Both the position numbers and the translations under genes were made by a program. This document shows positions 9,680-21,008 of a stretch of 64,000 nt of DNA, piece after piece. Each line of letters begins with the position of its first letter. Within the stretch, counting starts at the first letter, position 1. The notes beneath the pieces are model-generated. The model saw only the letters and a program-made list of their open reading frames with translations, had not been told where the DNA came from and ran no database searches. Origin of the DNA: Paramyrothecium sp. XJ0827 (Eukaryota; Ascomycota; Sordariomycetes; Hypocreales; Stachybotryaceae); assembly GCA_020881915.1 (NCBI GenBank), contig JAJFPB010000006.1:1674001-1738000 (forward strand), written 5' to 3'.

Positions 9680-12600
9680 CTTTCAGAGCTGAGGTCGCTG
9701 TCTGAGAACGACACCAGTCAGTTGGTGGAACGAAGTGAGGTGTGCTTGAAAAACTGGTCTGATGTACCTACCTCATGGTATGTTGGACTTTGTCTGTCGC
9801 ATGTAGTGGCGGACCCGGTATCGCGATGTTGTGCTGCGACCAAACTTGCGAAAGTAGTGAAATCCCCAGCGAAGTAAAAGGCAGCTCGAGGAAAGGAAAA
9901 TTAAAAGAAGGAAAGAGATTTGAGCCCGAGTCACGAGCGAGAAGAAATCCCTTTATTGTAAAGCCCACAGCTGGCAAACTGGCACTTGATGCGCTGAGGC
10001 TTTCCTTTACACCTGCTCACACCCGCATGAATTGGAACGGCGTGTGCAATCGGCCAAACGAAAGGCCGAGCCCTTAGGACTGTCAATCGGGAAAACCGAA
10101 CGGTAAGAGGTTCTTCCGTGTGCGTGCTACTTCCGCTCGGCCTCCAATCTTTCCTACGGCTTGCATCCTTAAACCCATCAATGAAGGCCTTCATCTTTGT
10201 CGCCCAACTTGGATTTCCATCACAGCACGTTGAAAACGGATACCAGATAAGTCGCGTAGGCGGAAAGGCACGACGATACATACAAGTTCGAGCCAAGCGG
10301 CATCGTCTCGAATGTTGCAGATTCAGTTCTGAAGCTATGATTAGCATCGACCTACTGGAGTCTCTGCCTCCACGTCTCCTTCCGTTCAAGCAAACAATCA
10401 CTGCTGAGTGATTGTCAAGGGGCTACGATACAACGATGAGCTGCCATCAGTTCTTCCCCATGCGAGAGGCAAAGTGCCTTCAAAGTACAAGACAGACAAC
10501 ATGCTCCATTTGCGTAAAGGGGAAGAGGTTTTATACGTCCCCACAACAATGGATGGAGAGTCTGCCAAGAACCGAGATGAGATGTAGGAGCGAAGTTGGT
10601 TCAATTAAGTTAAGCTACGGTGATAAAGCTTTTGTAAGGGTATGTGACGCACACCCATCTGTCTTCCCCATTTTGTGGTACACTTACCTGGAGTACAATT
10701 CCTGCTGCCGAGCAAGGTCAGCGGGCCTGATGCCCATGACATCCTTGCGCGTGCCACCGTCTTCCTGGCTGGGCACCGGTTCCATCTCACGGCCCCTGAG
10801 GTATTGTTCTTTGTACACGCAATCAGCAAGGCGCTTAACACTGCGGTGGCAACCCGGAAGAAACCTTCAAGCAACTCACTGATCAAGCAATTTGCGGAAG
10901 ATGGTGGCTTTATCCGGATCATTATCATGGTGATTATCTACGGAAGCCGTCTGAAGCAAACGAAGTGTAAGGCTAGGGCCAAGTACCTATGGAGGCTGCA
11001 TGTCGAGCAATGGTATCCTGGCAAGCGGTTAGTAAAAATTCGGACCGCGAAACCACAGATTGACTGATCCAAATACACTAAGTGTTTGCTTTTGTTGTAA
11101 ATAAATTCCTATAAATTACTAAAAATAATCTTTTAAAAGTTTTAGAAATAAATATTAATTTAATTTTAAAATCATTATACTTTTATTTACTTTTCCTTTT
11201 GATTTCCTATCAAGGTACTATTAATATTTTTCAGTCCGGGAGTTTTTACTCACCACTTGCCCAGATGGGATTTCTCCATTGGCTACAACGTGCCTTCCTA
11301 TTGCCGCCTTCCACTTTCAGATGGGGTGCCTCCTCCTTCCTTGTTTCTGGTTACGTTATTGTGAGCTACGACAATTGGTTGCAACCATTTTTACACCTGT
11401 TCCTATCGAAAATGTTGTGCAACACATCTTTGGGGAATGCACTCTGTCCAATCTCAGTGCACATTCAGACAAGATGGTCACAGTCACAGCAATTGCTTTT
11501 GGGCCCATACGGGAGAGTGACTGGCCACTACTCCCGCCACGAGGCGGTTCCTCACCAAAGCGGGAGCCAACACCACCCGTAGACAATCGTACACGTTCGT
11601 CCTGCTGCACTTGCACACTACGGACAGGCTGGCTGATGATAGTGTCTGGCTTCCGAAGCGGCCGTTTGACAAATCCCATCGCCTCAAACAATACGGGAAG
11701 AGATCTTGCAAGGGAAAGATGGGGACTTGTACACCCATCTTCAATAGTCACAGATCAACTGGGCGATTCGACACCCCAATAGTGTTGGTTTCATCTGCCG
11801 TGTCGAAGGCATCTCTTGCTACGGACATGTCTTTAAGTCAAGACACCGTCTCCGCCATCATCACCTGAGGAAGCGCACTTCGTGAGTAACTCCTCAACCA
11901 ATCTGTCGCGTCATCCGGAATGGTCCACATTCGGTGTGCTGATAGTGTCCAGAACCACGAGATTTCCGCGTTCAATCGCCAGATAACACGTTCGTCTCCT
12001 TTACCATGAAAGCCAATGGATCCTCGGGTTGCCAACAGAAGCTGTCGAAGCGTCGATATTGGCTTTCTCACACAATACAGACCCAGGGTTTCGATTCTGT
12101 TGCCGCCAGTGACTCCGCCAAGGCAACCTGACACCGCCGAACCGTCAGTGGGCGCTACAGCACGGCCGAAGCCGCCCAGTCCGCATGTTCAAGGGCCGAT
12201 GGCGTGGATATAAGGCGTTCATGAGCCAAATGGCGACATATTCATTCAAGAAGCTGGCTGGGACCCGTGAGTCTTGCAACATACTGAAGGGAAATGACCT
12301 CATCAAGTGCCGTAATGCAACTTTTCCTTTCGGTGCTTGGAGAATATAATGCCTAGTTTGCATCTTTCTTGAGGCACAGCGCGGGTTTGGATGCTCAAAA
12401 CCCTCTCCTCTCGCGTCAAACTCCATACAAGAGCATACGAATACGTCCAAATGCGTGGCGACTTACGGGAGTGCCCCCAGTGCTGCAGAACAGCATCTTG
12501 CCGTCAAGCGACAATTTCTCATCAAAGAAAACCGGTCTCCAAACAGGGCCCCATTGGGTCGTGGAACCGAATGAGGGCACCGCATACGCCTCGAACAAAT

Positions 12601-12721
12601 CTGTTCCAAGTAACAGAATAGACAGCCTGTTCCCTTGCTCGGGTATGCTCTAGAAATGTACCCGAGCAAAGTTTCGTCGAATGGAAAATGCTCAGTTTCA
12701 ATTATATCTCTCCAAGTCTTA
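9680..12721. other. 3-kb gene-poor stretch, possible eroded sequence
   Basis: No convincing gene. It holds an AT-rich block at about 11090-11200. On the minus strand between about 12630 and 11850 a few segments look protein-like (for instance one with WGPVWRPVFFDEKLSLDG near 12540, and one with PASFLNEYVAIWLMNALYP near 12220), with stops and frame changes between them. They may be remnants of a lost gene downstream of the ABC transporter; I recognise no family. Confidence 0.4.
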
Positions 12722-15235
12722 CTACTCTCCGCCTTCGTCAACAATCATTCCTTTCGATTGTTTCAACCATAGGCCACTATAGCGGCCATTGATGCTCAGC
12801 AGCTCTGCATGAGTGCCACTCTCCATGACCTGCCCATCACTGACCACCATGATCTTATCCGCCCCTACGATAGTCGAGAGACGATGTGCAATTACAAATG
12901 TGGTCCTGCCCTGCTTCAACCCATCCAAAGCCTTTTGGATGCTGTGTTCTGTTTCTGTGTCAACGGCGCTGGTGGCCTCGTCCAGGATCAAAATGGGTGG
13001 GTTCTTCAGGAAAACGCGTGCGATAGCCAGCCTTTGGATCTCGCCACCGGAGAGCTTAACGCCTTGCTCCCCGACTTTTGTCTCGTAGCCATCGACGAAA
13101 CCAACAATCTTGTCGTGGATTGCAGCCTTGCGGCATGCTTCGAAGACCTCCTCGTCTGTAGCACCAGGACGAGCGTAGCGGAGGTTCTCTAGGATGCTAG
13201 CGTTGAACAGCAATGGGTCTTGTGGAACAACGCCGAGCCCGGAGCGGAGGGAGTTGAGTGTAATGTCGCGGATATCGTGGCCGTCAACTGTGATGCTTCC
13301 CGTGTTGACATCATAAAAGCGAAGCAGGAGCTTGGTAATTGTCGATTTTCCAGCGCCAGTAGCACCGACGAACGCAACCGTCTGCCCCGGAGACGCAGAT
13401 AGAGAAAAGTTTTGGATTGTAGGTTTTCGTGGATCGTAGTGAAACCCAACATTGTCAAAGACAACTCTGCCCTCGATGTGTGTCAATACTTTTGCATCAG
13501 GTTTGTCGGCAACGCTCGGCTTGGTTTGTAGTAAAGCCAGGAGCCTCTCGGCATCGACCAAGTATCCCAGGATTTGCTTGTACTTGTATGAGAGGAGCTT
13601 GATTGGCCACACAAGACTCTGCCAGTACTGAAGAACAAAGACAAAATCACCCGCAGACGACTCACCATGAGCAACGTCGTAAAGAACCAAGCTAGCGAGG
13701 ACCACAAATGTAATGGGTTCTAGGGATTCCAGAACAGCATCAGTGACGGCATCTAGGATTTCGAACTTTCGATTTGCGTCTAGATGTGCGTCAACAGCCT
13801 GAGCGTAACGGCGTCTCTCAAACCCAAACATGTTGAAGTACGTGACGGTTTGCCACCCCTGCACAGCCTGGTGCATGACTCGGGATTCTTCTCGTTCAGT
13901 CTTGCTGGAATTCCGCTTGTTTTGCATGTTCTTTCTCAGGAGCGTTACTTCGACGGAGACAAAAACAATGGCCGCGACGAGTACTGCCAAGCCCACATAG
14001 GCGTTGAACTTCCACCAGAAAAGGACAACGGCAATAATGATGTCAGTGATAAAGGGTAGGAGATCAATGGCCACAGTCTCCAAAATCGAGTTGAGTGCTT
14101 GACCTTGTTCAATGGCCTTCATCACTTCAGCGGTATCTCGGTCGGAATGAAAGTCCATCGATAGCATCATCACGTGGTTGAAGGACGCATTGTTGATCTC
14201 TCGAAGCGAGAATTGCTGAATAGGGATCTTGACCAAATGCTCAAGGAGGCCCATGCCGCGATACTCGTCGACAAGACTGAGCAGTAGCCAGATGGCGAGA
14301 GCGCCGTACGGTGATTCGTTGTTGAGGACGTGATCAGTGACGATCCCGACTTGACGTGGAATCAACACAGTTAGGACGCGGTTGCTGGCGACACAGAAGA
14401 AGCTGACCAGAATGCAGAGCTGTACTTTGCGGTTCTTTCTGGGGATAAGGTAAGGCAGGAAGATTGAGAAGTCTTTCAGGTAAGCCATCCAGCCACCAGT
14501 CTCCTTGAGCCGCGCGGCTCGGCGTCGCCTGATGCTGGCAGCATCCTCGTCATCGCTGTCGAATAAGCTATCATCGAGATCGCTTGATATCTCAAAGCTA
14601 GATTCGCTTTCCAAACTATCTCGGTAGGAAGTTTCTGCAGACTTGTACTTATGAGCGTTGGCTTACTGGAATACTCGTTCTTATATGTGTCTTACATCAA
14701 AGTCTGCCTCTACCGTTAAGGATTGGCGATGCAAATAGCGAAGCGTGCTGGCTACCACGACCAAGAGCAAGAGCAACCGAGTGCTTTGAATGGTACCATA
14801 GGCAATTGTTAGAGCCGAGTTCGGCTGTTCCAGCATAGCAAGAACCAGCAAGGCCGTTTCAAATACAGCGCTGATGACAGACGTTCCAAAGAGGATGTAA
14901 GTAGGATCGGATGTGCGAAAGGTTACCCAAGACCAAGCTATAGTCGAGACGATGAGCTGCACTAGCTGCGCTTGGCCATCGTTGAAAGGATCGTACTGCA
15001 CAACGCTGATACCAGCATTCGCAAGGTACGATACTGTGAGCAGAACCAGGACTGCAAGATGAATGCGACGGCGAGGTGAAGCAAACGATGGCTTTTTCTG
15101 AATTCGGATCAGAGAGACAATAGTACTGACGGTAATATAAACAACAGCAACAATTGCAAATGCATAGTGAACAAGGTGACGAGGTGTGGCTAATGTCATT
15201 GTGGGTGTTGAAGACCCAGACACGGGTGGCAGCAT
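12722..15235 (-). CDS. hmt1: HMT1-type vacuolar ABC half-transporter
   Basis: Exons 15235-14696 and 14641-12722 on the minus strand give 819 residues, close to fission yeast Hmt1. The first exon encodes an extra N-terminal membrane domain with about five helices, a feature of the HMT1/ABCB6 group that separates it from mitochondrial Atm1. The ABC transmembrane domain follows, then the nucleotide-binding domain with Walker A GATGAGKST, signature LSGGE, Walker B ILILDEATSAVD and H-loop AHRLST. Hmt1 proteins sit in the vacuolar membrane and use ATP to move phytochelatin or glutathione conjugates of cadmium into the vacuole; the substrate here is inferred. The 54-nt intron (14642-14695) joins ADFD to SAETSYRDS in frame. 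Confidence 0.9.
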
Positions 15236-16129
15236 GATCTGTGGCGGTTCTGTTGCGGCTCAGTCGGGCGGGCGAAACCACGCCTTTTAATCCAGGCCAA
15301 AACATGTAAAAGTTACGCAATGAAAGCCATCTTGAACGCGCTGCAGGGTTCTTTTGCATTTGAGCCTCAACCTCGGTGACTTAACCAGTAAGCCCACTAA
15401 TTGGGCGGGAAAACTGTGCCATTGGGCCGGCAACTTGCGTGTCCTTGAGTCAGCAGTGACTCACCGGGGCTGAGTTTGCTGTGCTATACGCAGCATCCAC
15501 TCGATGGGCGCGGCCGAGTTTTAGCTTCAGCTTATGCTACGGGGCCCAAGACTGAATGACAGCGGCAGTGTTCGGCTTGGCGGCTCGGAATTGTGGCAAT
15601 TTCATAATTGTACGGCTATTGCAAGAACGGGCGTACGTTGCTGAAAGTCTTTTTGTGTAAGAATTGCAGGAAATATACGAAAAGAGTCAGCGAATGCATT
15701 GCCATCCATACATATCGATCTCCTGACTTTACTACAATGACCACGTCGGCGTACAAGGGTATCTTCAATCTTGACTCAATTGACGTAATTCACAGTCTCA
15801 GATACCCAATTCAAACGCGGAAATGCCGGCTTGTCGCTTGTCCGGTTTTGTCTTTTCTACGACCCTGGTCAAGGGAAATAAATGGCAAGCAGGCTAGGGC
15901 AAATACTGGCAACTAGGAACATCTGCGCAGTAAGTCTCTGGGGGCGGAAACAATTTGTGCTGGAAGTGGCACCTACGCCATGTTGAGATTGAGAGCCGTA
16001 ACAACGTTCGCGTCCTTCTGGCATCAAGAAAGGCAACTCATAGTTTCCTATTCACCAACAAAAATCATTAGACGTCATCTCCCAGAAGAAGTCCTCGAAA
16101 GAGCTGAGGGTGACAACATCGCTTTACCG
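15236..16129. other. intergenic upstream of HMT1-type gene
   Basis: Promoter side of the minus-strand ABC transporter and 3' side of the xylanase relic. No gene recognised. Confidence 0.5.
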
Positions 16130-17260
16130 TGTCTTGTGTGGTACCGTGTCGAAGGCGTGTTTGCAACTTCGCTGCTAGCAGCACTTTGGCCCATCCCTTC
16201 CACATTGACCAAGAAGAGCCGCGCATGGCCCTCTCGTAGGGTCAGGAGTGCCGCCCGTCGTGGAAGTAAGCGGAGGATTGCTAGCTCCAGAACTCCTGGC
16301 AATGAAGATGGCAATTTATGCAGCCTTCTTCTGGAGACTGTTTTTCCAGATGAGAGGGTGGCAAACCTTGATCTAGGTATGCATCAATTAAACCCCATGC
16401 CGTTATACCATGCACCAGCTGCCAGCCTTGCAAGCGCAACGACAGTGTTTTAATCCAAAGCCTGCTGTTGGAAATTGATATTACCGGATGCTCAGTTCGG
16501 TGTAGGTAACCTTGATGCCTGGAGTTGTGAAGCCATTGAATTTGGCAATCAGGTTGGCGTGGGACCCGACTTGACCGGTGGTCGTAAGTCCCTTAAGACA
16601 CATGCCGTGGATTGGCGGTCCATAGGCCTTGATCATGCGGATGATTTTTGTGCACCCGGTGGTTTTGGGAGACGGGACGGCCACCGTCATGTTCATTGTA
16701 ATATAGCTTCACATTGCGGTCAGCGGCGGCAGCTGCGGCAAGACTATGAGCATGAAGGCGCGGCCTGATGGTCCAGCCCCAGATGTTCTCGCTGGTGGGA
16801 CCTAGCTGGCCATTCTCCGACTGTGTTTCGTTGTCTATGTCCTAGTGTGTGTACTTGCCCTAAAGTGGCCAACAACATTTATATTCTGTTACCTTATAAT
16901 AGAAATGAGCGTGGCGTTCTTAGGAACGCCATTCTGGACCCAGCCGAGAACTTGCACATGCCGTATGAGAGCATGGCCGCGCATCAATTGGCCATTGCAT
17001 TGCACGGCCTGGACGATTGTATCTGCATCTCCTTACGCGAAGACCACACGGGAAGGCTCGAGGCCGCCAACTTGAACTCGTTCTCATAGGTGCAACAGCC
17101 AACGTCTTCATCATAACGGCCAACAGGCCATACTTGAGCATCATTCATGATTTTGTGGTTCATTACGGTACTCCAGTCATGGCCACTTTGTACGAGTTTG
17201 CAGGCCATCGGCCTAGGCTGTCCTTGCTACTGCCAATGCGACCAGAGCCTCTTTGAGGAA
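16130..17260 (-). pseudogene. GH10 endo-xylanase with CBM1, degraded
   Basis: Minus-strand fragments in several frames follow the order of a family GH10 xylanase: LEPSRVVFA (about 17060), NGQLMRGHALIRH then LGWVQNGVPKNATLISII (about 16995-16905), VKLYYNE near 16690, IKAYGPPIHGMCLKG and IKVTYTELSIR ending at 16484. The last holds the usual position of the nucleophile glutamate (TEL). Further downstream comes a Ser/Thr/Pro linker (TSTTGGTPDPT) and a CBM1-like cellulose-binding remnant with LGQCG (about 16210), KCC and SCKHAF. Stops and frame changes occur throughout and the acid/base region is not recognisable. Secreted endo-1,4-beta-xylanase in life; now dead. It stands head to head with the acetyl xylan esterase gene. 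Confidence 0.75.
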
Positions 17261-18635
17261 CACCAATTTAGGTGATAAAGCTGGTACACATGGTGAAGGT
17301 GTTCGAAGCTCAACTCACGTAGCAAGTCTACAACTGCTGGAGTCAAGCATTCTATTTGAGGTGGCCACATCATCTTGCATAGTTCTTCATGTCTGACCCT
17401 ATTGTTTTCCAGTTTCTCGGGCCCCCTCTCTTGCTACCAGCTTGGGGAAAACACTCCCCAGAAAGTTCTTGTGTAATGGTGATGCCCTCCGCTTCTTCCC
17501 TTTCCGTCGTCATCAGCCATCCCTGGCGGATTATTTAGTCCGATTGGAGCCAAAACCTCCATCCCTGGTAACAAGGGTGTGATTTAGAGGTTTCTTTTGA
17601 TATGAGATTCACAACCAGCGCAAAACACCCGAGGAAAGCGGGGGTCGCCTCAGATACATCATTCTGTAGCAATTGAACATTTCCAGCAATTAATCCTCCA
17701 ACAATCTCTTACCCAACGCAACCTTTCCCAGAGTCTCCGTGGCCAATCCGGCAGGGCTTAGAGCAGGGGATAGAGCGGCTGACTCTCAAAAGGCCAAGAG
17801 AAGGGGTATAGACTGCTCTGCGGGAGAGCAACGTGGATAAGTCGGCTTCTCCATGGTTGGCCCCAATAACTCACAAGTGTAATAGCCCCTGTCACCCCTC
17901 CCAGTTCTCGAGTCCAATTGTGGGATCTTTTGGTTACAAAACTGAACCAAGGAGCTGAAAAGACCGACGGTTGCCGGCTTAACTTCCCAGAAGTTCCTCT
18001 GGATAATATTCCGTGCGGAGGGATCGTCCTCCAGTCACGATTTGCGCTACTTGTGGATCTTTTCTTGAAGCGCGCCACTCCTCTGCATCTAGACCTGCAC
18101 ATACACTCGGCTAAAGTCAGACATTTGCTCTTTACGAGAACCTCGGCAATTCTCGAGATAACGGGTATGATGCTCAACCCTCAGGTCCAACGTCAATGCG
18201 TGCAGTCATTCGTTAAGGGAATCTCATGATCTACTTCCAACGCACAGCCGTGGTTGACTCCAACATGTCATTTTTACCCTCTGATTCGTCGACTTACTAT
18301 CACCGCCAAGTGCTTCTCGAGTCGGCTATTGTTGCCGAGTCTCCACCTAATCCTAAAGCAGACTTCGGAAGGTGTGTATGCACTCTCCGCAATAATGCAC
18401 GCAGAGATCTCGGCACTTTGCTCGCTTGAATGGAACATTAGATCCTTTGCTTCAATCGACCGGAACCGTATGTTATCAAGAAGAAAAGACTGATTATAAT
18501 TATGGCCAATCCCGCTCTGATACTAAAATCGAGCATCCCGAACAGCCCGAAAGATTTGCCTTGCTTATCCTTCATCCTTCTTGGTGCGAATTGCTTAAAG
18601 AAGAAACCTGATCGTTGAGACTGCACATTGCCAAT
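17261..18635. other. divergent intergenic region of the xylan pair
   Basis: About 1.4 kb between the xylanase relic (minus) and the acetyl xylan esterase (plus). No gene is seen. It holds one GGCTAAA word (18109-18115). Confidence 0.5.
18109..18115 (+). promoter_or_regulatory. possible XlnR/Xyr1 binding site (GGCTAAA)
   Basis: The heptamer GGCTAAA matches the classical site of the xylanase regulator XlnR/Xyr1. It lies about 520 bp upstream of the acetyl xylan esterase start. A single heptamer can occur by chance; the context makes it worth noting. Confidence 0.4.
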
Positions 18636-20009
18636 ATGGCTCGGTCTTTGTCATTGGTAGCTCTGCTGCTCACAATATTCCAGCTAAGCTGGGCGGGTAC
18701 GCTCTCGCAGATCAGCAACTTTGGATCCAACCCGTCGGGTGCGAAGATGTTTCTATACAGGCCCGATAAGGTCAATCCGAAACCTACCGTCATTGTCGCC
18801 ATCCATCATTGCCAGGGCACTGCGCAATCATTCTACCAGTCGACACCTTATGCCAGATACGCTGAGACCTACGGCTTTCTTGTGATCTACCCCGAGTCTC
18901 CTTACAGCGGGACCTGTTGGGACGTGTCTTCCAAAGCAACGCAAACTCGAGATGGGGGTGCTAACAGCAACTCTATTGCAAACATGGTTAAATACGCCAT
19001 CAATAGCCTCGGCGCCGACGCCAACAAGATATACGTAATGGGCGCTTCCTCTGGCGCCATGATGACGGTGTGTCTCAAAGCCTTGAATCTGAGACAGCGC
19101 AACTTTCATCTGACTCATGTGCAGAATATCATGGTCTCCACTTACCCCGATCTCTTCCAAGCTGCCATTGTTTATTCGGGAGTTCCCGCTGGCTGCTTCT
19201 TCACCAACAGCATCAACGGGTGGAACTCCGACTGCGCCCAGGGCAAGGTGATCAAAACAGGGGCGCAGTGGGCTCAAATTGTGAAGGATATGTACCCCGG
19301 GTATAGTGGTCGTCGGCCTAAGATGCAGATCTACCATGGCTCTGCCGACACGACGTTACAGGCCCAGAATTATGACGAGACTATCAAGCAGTGGAGCGCC
19401 ATATTTAGCTACTCAAACCCCATCCAGACGCTCCCTAACACTCCAAAAAGCCCTTACACCAAGAGGATTTACGGCCCCAACCTGCAGGGCATCCTCGGCG
19501 CTGGTGTTGGGCATGGGGTTGAGAATGCCGGCCTTGACGATCTTCGGTGGTTTGGTATTGTCGTATGTATGCTCCTTATAACATCCAGTATCTTCAATTG
19601 CTGAACCCAGCTCGAGAACGATGGCGCGAATCCACCGACGACATCAACCGCAACCACGCCGCCAACTCCTACCCAGCCTGGGCAATTGTAAGTCCTCAGC
19701 CAAGATTGACCCAAAAGAAGCATCTCATTGAGATTTGTTCTCTACTATCTTAAGCAAGGAGATCTTGATATCGGACTAACTCAAAATGACATCTGCAGAG
19801 CACCTCAATGGGGACAATGTGGAGGCAATGGCTGGTCGGGCCCGACTGCAGTACGTTCAACCATATCAAACAGCTGAACGACTATTAACATGCCACAGTG
19901 TCAGTCTCCATCTAAGTGTGTTTTTGTTAATGAGTGTAAGTCAGGTAGACATGGTCAAAGTTGGATGGTCGTGTCGCTAACAGGTTCAGGGTATTCTCAG
20001 TGCCAGTGA
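18636..20009 (+). CDS. acetyl xylan esterase (CE1) with C-terminal CBM1
   Basis: Secreted esterase that removes acetyl groups from xylan. Six exons: 18636-19067, 19125-19562, 19611-19687, 19799-19850, 19899-19935 and 19990-20009, 351 residues. The start MARSLSLVALLLTIFQLSWAG is a signal peptide. The catalytic domain has GASSGAMMT with the nucleophile serine near residue 138, YPESPYSGTCWDVSS, KMQIYHGSADTTL and VGHGV (expected aspartate and histidine). The first intron removal joins MMT to NIMVSTYPDLF. A proline/threonine linker (PPTTSTATTPPTPTQPG) leads to a full CBM1 spread over three small exons: QWGQCGGNGWSGPTA, CQSPSKCVFVNE, then WYSQCQ and stop. All phases agree. Divergent partner of the dead GH10 xylanase. 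A typical carbon-regulated wall-degrading gene. Confidence 0.9.
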
Positions 20010-21008
20010 ACGAGCCATCGGTGATAAGGCGAGGGGACAAGGTCTTGACAGAACCTTGACTCACAGTGGTCTACATTTCGTGAGCTATCATAGAGCCCCG
20101 GGCTTCGGAACAGGGATTTTTTTTTTGACGCGAAACATGATGGTGTATTTATTGAATAGACCCATGGTTTCATACTTCAATTATTACTGTATTGACAGCG
20201 TGGTGGCAGGCATCTCCGCTCATCCACTCCCTGACGCAGGACCGCGTACTTAGAGAACGCACTACACTCGCAGGAGACTCAAATCACAGAGCTTGATTCA
20301 ATCATTGTTGAAAACCGATGGAGTTTTTGTCGACTAGAAAGCTGAATATCTAATTATTTTAATAGGAAATTCTATTTTTTATCAGATTTTATCAAGATCA
20401 ACCTTTGAAATCTTAAGTAATTATAACGACATTTCTTATTATGGATACAAATAGATCACACTTACCCTCCAACATGAGCAAAATCACTAGGTGCATTGTA
20501 GGGAAGAACTTAACTACATTTTTAGGTCAGGGTCAAGAAAAATGAACCATGTCAGCGGCATTATGGTGTAGCCTGGTGGCCCCAAACTACTTAATGAGGT
20601 GAAGGAATCATGAATAACGAACATCATTGACGGTTTGGGCGGCAAGAAATGTAACATGCTTTGCGTGCTGACAGTGTTGGTACAGTCGTATTCTCCGCTC
20701 GTTCTCCCCCGGGGCGCATCCGTGTGTTGACCATACATCGTATGGGTTCTGGTGAACCATCCTGGACGCACGGCAGCGAGACCTCCAGGGGCAAAATACC
20801 ATGTACATTAGAATTAAACATGAAGTTCACCAGGGAGTCCCATTCCCGCCCGTGGATTGGTAGGTTAGGTGGTTAGTCCGGCATTCAAGTGCGAACCCCC
20901 AACCGCGTACGTCTAGCCAGACTCGAAGACCGTGTGACAGAGAAGCCACTCATCTAATCTCAAGAAGCTGGGCTTTACAGTCGATCTCAACTCTTCTCCG
21001 CTCTTTCA
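20010..21008. other. intergenic, no gene seen
   Basis: Convergent region between the esterase and the next regulator gene. It holds a run of T at about 20120 and an AT-rich patch at about 20350-20450; no gene recognised. Confidence 0.5.

Noticed and set aside
15980..16453. 157-codon plus-strand frame
   Set aside because: Antisense to the CBM1 and linker part of the xylanase relic; no domain.
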